64,000 bases of DNA from Methanocatella intestini (GTDB taxonomy: Archaea; Methanobacteriota; Methanobacteria; Methanobacteriales; Methanobacteriaceae), in the NCBI RefSeq assembly GCF_002252585.1, contig NZ_NQLD01000012.1, one strand, 5' to 3'. A program made the translations under genes and the position numbers. Shown in pieces: positions 1 to 7,176 of the stretch. The notes beneath the pieces are model-generated. The model searched no databases, was not told where the DNA came from, and worked only from the letters and a program-made list of their open reading frames with translations. The first letter of the stretch is position 1. Each line of letters begins with the position of its first letter.

Positions 1-793
1 TCCAGTTACTATGTTCATTTCATTTAGAAGTTTTGAACGTGGCTGGGATCCAGATAATGTTACAACTCCATTAGTTGCTGCTGTTGGTGATTTATTTACA
101 TTACCTGCTATTGTAGTAGCTATTTTTATAATTTCTGCTCTAAAATCAGTTGTATATTTAGAGTTAATAGTCTTTATGATAATAATTCCACTTGTATTAT
201 TTAGTTTTGTGTACTGTTATAATTATTCAGAGGAAAATAGAATAATTATAAGGCAATCTACACCAGTTTTACTAATCTGTTCTGTTTTAGGAGTATCTGC
301 AGGAGGAATTCTTAACAGTTCACTTGAAACTTTACTTACAAATCCAAGCTTACTTACATTAGTGCCTTTATTTTCAGGAGAAAGTGGTGGTTTAGTAAGT
401 ATTTTATCAGCAAGACTATCTTCCGGTATACATTCTGGTCTTATAGAACCTCTTAAAAGACCTGAAGGTGAATCCATACATAATTTTGCAATTATAATAT
501 TATTGATGCTTGTAATGTATCCATTTATAGGAATTCTTGCAGAATCTTCATCAGTTTTATTAAAAGTAGTTGGTATAGGCTTTGATAAAATAATATTAAT
601 CAGTTCAATTGCAGGTTTTATTTTAATTCCAATTATGTTAATTTTAGTTTATTATATTTCTATTCTTTCATATAATAGAGGATATGACCCAGATAATATT
701 TTAATTCCAATTTCAACAAGTGTTACAGATTCAATATCTAGCTTAATACTTATTTCAGTGTCATTAGTTATTACTGGGGCCATTTTTATCTAA
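1..793 (+). CDS. MgtE/SLC41-type divalent cation transporter, C-terminal part
   Basis: The reading frame is already open at base 2 (reading P-V-T-M-F-I), so the gene starts outside the window; the ATG at 11 is probably internal. The visible 260 residues are very hydrophobic, with about seven to eight membrane segments. Two related half-repeats show the MgtE integral-membrane signature: GWDPDNVTTPLVAAVGD near the start and GYDPDNILIPISTSVTD near the end. Between them lies a glycine-rich segment, SGESGGLVSILSARLSSG, comparable to the GNxG...SRLS motif of the family. MgtE/SLC41 proteins move Mg2+ or related divalent cations across the cell membrane. No cytoplasmic N and CBS domains are visible, which fits the double-domain archaeal form. 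It ends tail-to-tail with the next gene, overlapping by 4 bases. Confidence 0.8.
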   Translation, partial: PVTMFISFRSFERGWDPDNVTTPLVAAVGDLFTLPAIVVAIFIISALKSVVYLELIVFMIIIPLVLFSFVYCYNYSEENRIIIRQSTPVLLICSVLGVSAGGILNSSLETLLTNPSLLTLVPLFSGESGGLVSILSARLSSGIHSGLIEPLKRPEGESIHNFAIIILLMLVMYPFIGILAESSSVLLKVVGIGFDKIILISSIAGFILIPIMLILVYYISILSYNRGYDPDNILIPISTSVTDSISSLILISVSLVITGAIFI

Positions 794-1656
794 TACCATC
801 CCTTTAAGATAAATTCACAATTATTTGTTCTAAAATAATCATAATTCAGTTTTGATTTATCAAAATCTTTTGGAACACAAACTAAAAGAGCTTTAACATC
901 TTTTTTATTAAAATGGATAAACATTATTGAACTAAAATCTGTTATTGGAAATTCTAAGTTTATTCTATTGTTTAAATATATTTTATTACTTGTAACACTT
1001 TCTAAAGCAGGTAATTTTATTTTTGTATTGTCCATACTCCATCTTAAGTTATCTGTTGAATCCTTGTCAATTAACAGATAATAATCATTGCTTCTTAAGT
1101 AACTTCTATATATCTTGAAATAATTGCAGCTATAGTCATCTTTGTGATTATGATTACATTTTCCTTTTGTTTGAAAGTCTTTTACAACATATTTTTTATA
1201 AAAATCACATTTAATCATTCTATTTACACTGTAAACATTTTTCCCATCATCCTGCGAACCAATTTTTACACTTGAAATGCTGCTCTCTTTAGGTAGGATT
1301 TCCATTGAAGTTTTAATTTTTGAATCAAAAATATTCTTATCAACCAATTTCTTATAATTTTTACCTAAAATTAAAAATTTATCATAAGAAATACTGTTTG
1401 GAATAATAGCTTCATTTTCATTTGAAATAGCTAATCCTGGCGTACCTAGTAAATATTTTTCCCAGTTTGGAGTTCCAAGATTATTAATTAAATTATCAGC
1501 ACTTTGAGAAAGCAGTAATTCAATATTTTCATTTTCTGCTGATGTAGCTAGTTTATCTAATGTAATTTCACTGAATTTAGCTGTTATACCAATTATTAAT
1601 AAAATAACAACTAACACAACTAATATTTCAGTTGAAATACTTCCCTTTTCATTCAT
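790..1656 (-). CDS. Membrane-anchored pilin-like protein
   Basis: A 288-residue protein with one N-terminal hydrophobic segment (about residues 10-28) preceded by MNEKGSISTEILVV. That lead-in resembles the class III signal peptides of archaeal pilin-like proteins (QxSxE/F before the hydrophobic core), which are cut by EppA-type peptidases; this match is my inference. The rest is a soluble extracytoplasmic domain with a few Cys (CDFYKKY, CNHNHKDDYSCNY, CVPKD, NNCEF) that could form disulfides or bind metal. The start overlaps the stop of the upstream gene by one base (TAATG), so the two are probably translated together. I do not recognise the C-terminal domain and assign no function beyond surface or pilus-associated. 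Confidence 0.6.
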   Translation of the reverse strand: MNEKGSISTEILVVLVVILLIIGITAKFSEITLDKLATSAENENIELLLSQSADNLINNLGTPNWEKYLLGTPGLAISNENEAIIPNSISYDKFLILGKNYKKLVDKNIFDSKIKTSMEILPKESSISSVKIGSQDDGKNVYSVNRMIKCDFYKKYVVKDFQTKGKCNHNHKDDYSCNYFKIYRSYLRSNDYYLLIDKDSTDNLRWSMDNTKIKLPALESVTSNKIYLNNRINLEFPITDFSSIMFIHFNKKDVKALLVCVPKDFDKSKLNYDYFRTNNCEFILKGWY

Positions 1657-2597
1657 TATACCAATACTCCATACTTGGTTCTATGAGCAACATCTAAAAA
1701 TAGCTCAGTTGGATTTTCAGGATTTATTTTATGTCCCGGATATCTGTCATGAAATACAACATGATCTGAACCTGAAACAGAATATTCAACACCTACACAG
1801 TGTGGAACAATAAAAACTTCAAATCCGTAGTGCGGGCAGATTCCTTTTCCTTCAAGTCTACATAAATAACAGCTGCCGTCAGCACTTTCGTGGAAATAAC
1901 CATTTTTTAAGCAGTTTTGCAGAGTATTTCCGTCACCGTGATGAATATATGGATCATATGGGCATTTCTTTATTGTTAAGGGACTGGTTGCACCTAAATA
2001 GCCTTCAGGTTTGTCAATGCCATGTGCAGTTAGATAGGCAGTTAAAGTAGCTCCATAATGAATTTTTTTATCATCATGCCAAATTCCACTATAGGGAGTT
2101 AAAATAGCATAGGGCAGGGGGTCTTTTAAGCCTTCAACAGATGTTATACTTTTTAAATTACCTGAAAATTTGTCTTTATTTTTTGAAAGCGTTAAATGTG
2201 TTGTAACTTCTAAATTAATAGGATCATCTGTGTTTTTGATAGATATGACATCAGAAGATATTGAAACACCATATTTTTTTTCATATTCCTTGTTTTTATC
2301 ATCTAATTTTTTATTTAAAACTTTTTTAATTTCTCTTTCAGAATTGAAAATATGTTTTCCGTGATAAACTTCTTCTGTAACTTCAGCTATTGAATCATGA
2401 GATAAAACCTCTAAATTTCTATTATAATCATTAACAATATATTTGAGATTATCATTAGCTATTGAATCAGTATTTTCATTTTCTAAAGTATATATACTTG
2501 TTAAAACAAAAATTAGAATTAATATTAGAGAAGCAATTAAAATCACAGTTGTTCCAGTTATTATATTTCCTTTAGAGTCTATTTTTAAATATTTCAT
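1656..2597 (-). CDS. Membrane-anchored secreted protein with Cys-rich C-terminus
   Basis: 313 residues from the ATG at 2597. The reading frame also has a TTG seven codons upstream (2618), but a TATA-like AATTTATAAA at 2619-2628 would place the transcript start close to 2597, which favours a nearly leaderless ATG. The protein has a short charged start (MKYLKIDSKGN), one membrane helix (about residues 13-34) and a long exterior domain. The last 120 residues hold six Cys in CPY, NCLKN, SCYLCRLEGKGICPHYG and HCVGV, spaced like a metal site or disulfide knot, together with several His. It is co-transcribed with the pilin-like gene downstream. Family unknown; probably a surface appendage or secreted component. 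Confidence 0.55.
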   Translation of the reverse strand: MKYLKIDSKGNIITGTTVILIASLILILIFVLTSIYTLENENTDSIANDNLKYIVNDYNRNLEVLSHDSIAEVTEEVYHGKHIFNSEREIKKVLNKKLDDKNKEYEKKYGVSISSDVISIKNTDDPINLEVTTHLTLSKNKDKFSGNLKSITSVEGLKDPLPYAILTPYSGIWHDDKKIHYGATLTAYLTAHGIDKPEGYLGATSPLTIKKCPYDPYIHHGDGNTLQNCLKNGYFHESADGSCYLCRLEGKGICPHYGFEVFIVPHCVGVEYSVSGSDHVVFHDRYPGHKINPENPTELFLDVAHRTKYGVLV

Positions 2598-2618
2598 CAC
2601 TTGAAATTTAACTTCCAA

Positions 2619-2628
2619 TTTATAAATT
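2619..2628 (-). promoter_or_regulatory. TATA-like box of the pilin-like gene pair
   Basis: AATTTATAAA on the minus strand lies 22-31 bases upstream of the ATG at 2597, the spacing expected for an archaeal TATA box feeding a leaderless or very short leader. It is the only good match close to this start. Confidence 0.4.
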
Positions 2629-2658
2629 ACTTTTTCAAGTGCACCAATGTGAAAAAGT
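2629..2658. promoter_or_regulatory. Perfect 9-bp inverted repeat upstream of the pilin-like pair
   Basis: ACTTTTTCA (2629-2637) is repeated in inverse as TGAAAAAGT (2650-2658) around a 12-base spacer. It sits directly upstream of the TATA-like box, where an activator or the BRE/TFB region would lie. No T-run follows on the minus strand, so it is less likely to be a terminator. Possible operator; inference only. Confidence 0.3.
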
Positions 2659-2756
2659 GAAAATGTGTTTTTTAATGGGAATTATAAAACATATCTAACA
2701 GATTTTATTTTGAAAAATAACTTAATTTCACAAACAATTAGATATAATAATTTTTC

Positions 2757-3257
2757 TTGTTTTACAAAACTGAAAATCGTAAAACAACTCCTCATACAAT
2801 AATTAATTATATGGATTATGCAAGAAATGCTTTTATTTTGTATCAAATTAAACGTGAAAATATTAAACAAAAAAGGAAGCTATTAATATCTGATAAATAT
2901 TATCTTGTTGATCCTGGATTTTATTTTATTTTTAATGGGCCCACTCAAAGGAATTAGGGTCAGTTATTAGAAAATATCGTGTTTTTAGAATTAATAAGAC
3001 AAGGATATTCAATAACAATAGGAAAAATCCAAGATTTGGAAGTAGATTTTGTTTGCAGGAGGGCTAATCAGATAAAATACATTCAGGTATCTCAATCTAT
3101 TTTAGATGAAAATACTAGAAAAAGAGAGTTTAAATCATTAGAGAAAATATCTGACAGCTATCCGAAGTATGTTATATCAATGGATTCATTTGACTTTTCA
3201 GCTAATGGGATAATTCATCTTAATATAATTGATTTTTTAAAATCAGAAAATTTTTAA
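2757..3257 (+). pseudogene. Decayed C-terminal half of a DUF4143 ATPase
   Basis: The frame from 2757 to 3257 is interrupted by a single in-frame TAG at 2955-2957 and lacks the whole AAA domain with its Walker motifs. Its two parts align end to end with the C-terminal half of the intact ATPase at 22772-23962: KLLISDKYYLVDPGF with KLFKLSEKYYVTDHGF, LLENIVFLELIRQGYSITIGK with ILENIVYIEFLRHGYDVSVGR, and the ends YVISMDSFDFSANGIIHLN and IVISMDDFDFSCDGIKHLN. DUF4143 is the C-terminal nuclease-like fold of these archaeal ATPases. No start codon with a ribosome binding site is visible. This is a remnant, not an active gene. Confidence 0.85.
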
Positions 3258-3290
3258 TTAGTATTACATTATCTCTAAATTTTCAGTTTT

Positions 3291-3314
3291 AAGTATTAAA
3301 AAAAATACTTTTTT
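3291..3314 (+). terminator. AT-only hairpin with T-run
   Basis: AAGTATT (3291-3297) pairs with AATACTT (3304-3310) and is followed by a short T-run. It lies between the dead ATPase and the DUF35 gene. The stem is weak, so it may only be AT-rich chance. Confidence 0.3.
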
Positions 3315-3375
3315 ATATTATTGTGTAGATACTATACTGTAATAAAAAAATTTTTTAAATTAATGGAGGATTTGT

Positions 3376-3774
3376 ATGTCAGATACTGTTAGAACATGGC
3401 GTCATATACAACAAAGATATAATCTTATAGGTTCCAAATGTAACACTTGTGGAGAATTATTCTTCCCATCTCGTGTAGTTTGTCCTAATTGTAGGAGGAA
3501 AGGAGATCTTGAACCTTTCCAATTCAGTGGTAAAGGAAAAATATTTACTTACTCTGTAATTAGGTCAGCTCCAGACGACTTTAAAAAAGTAGCACCTTAT
3601 GCTGTTGCTGTAATTGAGTTAGAAGAAGGAGCTAAATTAACTGCACAACTTGTTGACTGTGATGTTGACAATCTTGAAATTGGAGACCCTGTTGAAATGG
3701 TCTTCAGAAAAATTAGAGAAGATGGTGAGGACGGAGTAATCTCCTATGGTTTCAAATTTAGAGTTACAAAATAA
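3376..3774 (+). CDS. DUF35 zinc-ribbon/OB-fold acyl-CoA-associated protein
   Basis: A 132-residue protein with a rubredoxin-like zinc ribbon (C22-x2-C25 and C36-x2-C39) followed by an OB-fold domain, the layout of the DUF35/ChsH2 family. In methanogens and other archaea such proteins bridge acetoacetyl-CoA thiolase and HMG-CoA synthase and help channel intermediates in the mevalonate pathway. Neither of those enzymes lies next to this gene, so the assignment to that complex is inference. A strong ribosome binding site GGAGGA at 3365-3370 fixes the ATG at 3376. The 3' end overlaps the start of the CbiX gene by 29 bases, so the two are translationally coupled. Confidence 0.8.
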   Translation: MSDTVRTWRHIQQRYNLIGSKCNTCGELFFPSRVVCPNCRRKGDLEPFQFSGKGKIFTYSVIRSAPDDFKKVAPYAVAVIELEEGAKLTAQLVDCDVDNLEIGDPVEMVFRKIREDGEDGVISYGFKFRVTK

Positions 3775-4666
3775 AATTGCAATTCTATTAGTAAGCCATG
3801 GAAGTAGTCTCCCTTTTGCAGAAACTACATTTAATGAGATTAAAGATAAATTTAACAAGGCTACTGGATTTGCTACGGAAGTAGGTTATATGAAAGTAGC
3901 CCAACCTTCCATTTCTGGAGCTGTTGAAAATTTAAAAAAAGAAGTTCCAGAACTTGAAAAAATAATAGCTATTCCTGTATTTTTAGCTCCTGGAATTCAT
4001 ACCAATATTGATATTCCGACTCTTTTAGGATTAAGTCCACTGGAAACTGATCCTAGATGCCCTGATGGTAATTATCCTGATGACCATTATTTATCTATTG
4101 CTGACGATGTTGATTTTAATGGAGATATTGAGTTATTACCAGCTATTGGCCCAGATGATGATCTTTTAGAAGTTATCAATAAAAGAATTAATGAAGCATT
4201 AGCTGACTCTGAGTTAAATGGTGATGCTAAAACAGGAATTTTATTAGTTTCTCATGGAAGCAGATTAAAATATAATAAAGAGTTTATAAGTGAAGTCTAT
4301 AGGAAATTTAGCGAAACTACTGAATATCCATCTAATTTTGGATTTATGGAACTTGTAGAACCTAACATTCCGACTTCTATTAACAAGCTTATTAATGAGA
4401 ATGAAATTGACAGATTAGTTGTTGTACCGGTGTTTATAGCTCCTGGAGTTCATACAACTTCTGATATTCCAACTATTTTGGGTTTAAAAGAGGCTGATTC
4501 CCATTCACATTCACATAGTCATGAACATGGTCATGAGCATCATCATCACCATCATCATGATTTGGAAGCAATTGATTTTGAAGGGGAAATTTTATATCCG
4601 GAACCTATTGGTTCAGATAATATTTTAATTGATATCTTAGTAAAAAATATGGAAAAAGCTTTATAG
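3746..4666 (+). CDS. Two-domain CbiX-type sirohydrochlorin chelatase with His-rich insert
   Basis: 306 residues built of two CbiX domains. Each has the strand-end catalytic His (ILLVSHGSSLPF; ILLVSHGSRLKY) and a second conserved His (FLAPGIHTNIDIP; FIAPGVHTTSDIP). CbiX/CfbA enzymes insert Co2+ (cobalamin) or Ni2+ (coenzyme F430) into sirohydrochlorin; both cofactors are essential in methanogens, and sequence alone does not tell which metal is used. The second domain carries a run dominated by His with some Ser, Glu and Gly (bases about 4495-4560) before its last strand; the first domain has an acidic insert at the same place instead. GGAG at 3734 supports the ATG at 3746 even though it lies inside the DUF35 gene. 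The single-domain homologue follows at once. Confidence 0.85.
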   Translation: MVSNLELQNKIAILLVSHGSSLPFAETTFNEIKDKFNKATGFATEVGYMKVAQPSISGAVENLKKEVPELEKIIAIPVFLAPGIHTNIDIPTLLGLSPLETDPRCPDGNYPDDHYLSIADDVDFNGDIELLPAIGPDDDLLEVINKRINEALADSELNGDAKTGILLVSHGSRLKYNKEFISEVYRKFSETTEYPSNFGFMELVEPNIPTSINKLINENEIDRLVVVPVFIAPGVHTTSDIPTILGLKEADSHSHSHSHEHGHEHHHHHHHDLEAIDFEGEILYPEPIGSDNILIDILVKNMEKAL

Positions 4667-4706
4667 ATTTTTCATATTTTTTAATTTAATTTTTTATGTG
4701 ATTATA

Positions 4707-5195
4707 ATGACTAGTGATTTATCTAAAACTGGAATTTTACTTTTAAGTCATGGTAGTAGGTTAGACCAAGGTGAAAAAGTAATTGAAGCATATACACAAA
4801 TGTATAAAGAAGAATTCCCTGAAGCTATTGTTGAATATGGATTTATGGAAATGAGGGAACCTAATATTCCTCAAAGTATTAATAAATTAACTAATGGAAA
4901 CGATTTGGAAAAAATCATTGTTGTCCCTGTATTTGTAGCTCATGGACTTCATACAAGAAGGGATATTCCAAAATTATTAGGAATTGAAAATGATTTTGAT
5001 GAATCTGAAATATCCGGGGAACATCATGACCATGATCATGGACATCATCATCACCACCACCATCATGACCATGACCATGATCACGATCACGAAGAAGCAT
5101 TTGATTTTGATGGTGAAATCGTTTTAGCTGACCCTTTAGGTATTGATACTCGATTATATGAAATTATAAAAGACAGAGTATCTCAAAATTTATAA
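4707..5195 (+). CDS. Single-domain CbiX/CfbA-type sirohydrochlorin chelatase, His-rich
   Basis: 162 residues, close to the usual size of the short archaeal CbiX/CfbA form plus an insert. The catalytic His motifs are present (ILLLSHGSRLDQ; FVAHGLHTRRDIP). An Asp/His insert (bases about 5020-5090) holds roughly twenty His and lies just before the final FDFDGEIVLADPLG strand, the same position as in the second domain of the preceding gene. The insert may store or deliver Ni2+ or Co2+. A GTG at 4698 is also possible, but GTGAT at 4698-4702 sits at ribosome binding distance from the ATG at 4707, which I prefer. Probably the product of a domain duplication series with its neighbour. Confidence 0.85.
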   Translation: MTSDLSKTGILLLSHGSRLDQGEKVIEAYTQMYKEEFPEAIVEYGFMEMREPNIPQSINKLTNGNDLEKIIVVPVFVAHGLHTRRDIPKLLGIENDFDESEISGEHHDHDHGHHHHHHHHDHDHDHDHEEAFDFDGEIVLADPLGIDTRLYEIIKDRVSQNL

Positions 5196-5203
5196 TTCCT
5201 TAA

Positions 5204-5227
5204 TCATCACCACTTTGGTGGTGGTGA
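5204..5227 (+). terminator. Strong hairpin after the chelatase genes
   Basis: TCATCACCAC (5204-5213), loop TTTG, GTGGTGGTGA (5218-5227): a ten-pair stem with one G-T pair, unusually GC-rich for this region. It ends the chelatase operon just before the adhesin-like genes. Confidence 0.6.
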
Positions 5228-5315
5228 ACTACTTTTCATATTAAACATTTATATATTATAAAATGTATAATTTATATTACATTATTGAAAAAATAATGAT
5301 ATTTTTTGTGATATT

Positions 5316-6911
5316 ATGAAGTTTAATAAAATATTTTTATTTACTTTAATATTATTAGCAGCTTTATCTTTTTCAGCTGTAAGTGCTGAATCTGTTGATG
5401 GTGATGATACTGTTGCTATAAATGATGCTAATAATGTTATTGTATCAGAACAAAGTTTTACAGATGTAATTAGCGCATCTGAACCTACTGTTTCAGATGA
5501 TGTTAATCAAAATTCAAGTACTGGTGGGGATGTACCTGCTCCTTCTACTAATACTTCCACTGGCGATAATGGAACTGCTGGTGGCAATGGAACTAATTCC
5601 TCAACTCCTGAAAAAAATAGTACTATAATTTCTGAGGATATTTCATTATTCTATAAAAATGGTACTAAATTTTCTGCTATTTTCTTAGATGAAAACGGAA
5701 AAGCATTAGCTAATCAAAACATTACCTTTGTTATTAATGGTGTAGCTTATAATAAAACCACTGATAAAAACGGTGCTGCTGATATTGGTATTAATCTTGC
5801 ACCAGGTAGCTATGTTATAGAATCTAAAAATTTAGCTACTAATGAATCAGTTAAAAATAATGTAACTGTTATTTCAACAATTAATACAGCTAATGTTGTT
5901 AAATTATATAGAAATGGCACTCATTATTATGCTACTTTTGTAGATGGTCAAGGCAATGTTTTAGCTAATAAAACTGTTAAATTTAATATTAATGGTGTTT
6001 TCTATACTAAACCTACTGATGCAAATGGTACTGCTAGATTAAACATTTGGTTATATCCTGGTAAATACATATTAACTGCTTATAATCCAATTAATAATGA
6101 AGCAAAAGCATGTAATGTTACTGTTTTATCTACTATTAATGGAACTGACGTTACAAAATACTACAGAAATGATACTCATTATTCTGCAGTTATTGTAGAT
6201 AGTAACGGTACTCCTGTAGCTAATAAAACTGTTAGATTAAACATTAATGGTGTTTTCTATAACAAAACCACTGATGAAAACGGTACTGTTAGACTAAATA
6301 TTTGGTTACTTCCAGGTAATTATACTATAACTGTTTACAATCCAAGTAATGGGGAAGAAAACTCAAACAAAGTAATTGTTTTACCTAAACTTATTGCAAA
6401 AGACATGACTATGGATTATCAGGCTGGTAAAAATTACACAGTTAAAGTAGTAGATGGACAAGGAAAAGCTTTAGCTAACCAAACTGTTAAAATAAATATT
6501 AATGGTGTAATATATACTAAAACCACTGATGCAAATGGTATTGCTTATTTAGGTATTAGATTAAACCCAGGTAATTATGTATGTACTTCTTACTGGAATG
6601 ATTCATTTGTTTCAACTAAAATTGTTGTAAATAAATTAACAGCTTCAATATCTATTTTAACTCCTACAGTTAAAAAAGGAGATTACTACAAAGTTAAAAT
6701 TACAGATAAAAAATCTAACAATCCTATTGTAAATCACTTAGTTATATTTGTCTACAATGGAACTGCATATGGTGCATATTCTGATAATGAAGGTATTGCT
6801 AAAATTAAAATAGGATTACCTGCTGGATCTTATCAATTAATCACTGCTATCCAAAACAGTAATTGGTATCAAAATATTCAGGTACATAGTACTCTTAAGG
6901 TTACAGCTTAA
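5316..6911 (+). CDS. Secreted adhesin-like repeat protein (531 aa)
   Basis: A Sec signal peptide (MKFNKIFLFTLILLAALSFSAVSA, probable cut after residue 24) is followed by a variable acidic stretch, a Thr/Ser/Asn/Gly-rich linker (about residues 65-105) and five tandem beta-sandwich repeats of about 85 residues. Each repeat has the pattern Y-x-N-G/D-T-x-Y-x-A, then G-K-A-L-A-N-Q-T-V, I-N-G-V-x-Y-x-K-T-T-D-x-N-G, and L-x-P-G-x-Y. These match the C-terminal repeats of the giant ALPs at 37-50 kb. There are many N-X-S/T sequons and no C-terminal membrane helix. In Methanobrevibacter such proteins are called adhesin-like; a role in attachment or cell-wall association is inferred from family context. 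TGATATT precedes the ATG as ribosome binding site. Confidence 0.85.
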   Translation: MKFNKIFLFTLILLAALSFSAVSAESVDGDDTVAINDANNVIVSEQSFTDVISASEPTVSDDVNQNSSTGGDVPAPSTNTSTGDNGTAGGNGTNSSTPEKNSTIISEDISLFYKNGTKFSAIFLDENGKALANQNITFVINGVAYNKTTDKNGAADIGINLAPGSYVIESKNLATNESVKNNVTVISTINTANVVKLYRNGTHYYATFVDGQGNVLANKTVKFNINGVFYTKPTDANGTARLNIWLYPGKYILTAYNPINNEAKACNVTVLSTINGTDVTKYYRNDTHYSAVIVDSNGTPVANKTVRLNINGVFYNKTTDENGTVRLNIWLLPGNYTITVYNPSNGEENSNKVIVLPKLIAKDMTMDYQAGKNYTVKVVDGQGKALANQTVKININGVIYTKTTDANGIAYLGIRLNPGNYVCTSYWNDSFVSTKIVVNKLTASISILTPTVKKGDYYKVKITDKKSNNPIVNHLVIFVYNGTAYGAYSDNEGIAKIKIGLPAGSYQLITAIQNSNWYQNIQVHSTLKVTA

Positions 6912-6915
6912 TTAA

Positions 6916-6947
6916 GTGGGATTTTTCCCACAATTTTTACTTTTTTT
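6916..6947 (+). terminator. GTGGGA/TCCCAC hairpin with T-runs
   Basis: GTGGGA (6916-6921), loop TTTT, TCCCAC (6926-6931), then two T-runs. It lies four bases after the stop of the repeat protein and resembles an intrinsic terminator. Confidence 0.65.
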
Positions 6948-7176
6948 AACTATATATTAAAAATTTTTAATATATTCGATAATAAAATTTCTTTTAGTAT
7001 ATTTTTTCTCAATTTCATTAAAAGTTATTCTAAAGCCTCTTATTAACTATACTTTAATTTTCATAAAATTAATTAGAAAAAAATATATTCTACTTTTATA
7101 TACATAATTATTATATGGTAGTTAGATTGTAAGTTTACCTAATGTCTATTTAGCATATATTTAAGTTAAAATAATT

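Noticed and set aside
4495..5095. Polyhistidine runs as an artificial tag or sequence error
   Set aside because: They are mixed with Asp, Glu, Gly and Ser, lie inside intact frames, and recur at the same place in two domains.
4915..5100. Asp/His-rich frame on the minus strand
   Set aside because: It is the complement of the His-coding insert of the chelatase and has no start signals.
6952..6975. 24-bp perfect palindrome of A and T only after the 531-aa ALP
   Set aside because: It lies in very AT-rich DNA behind a good terminator; chance is likely.
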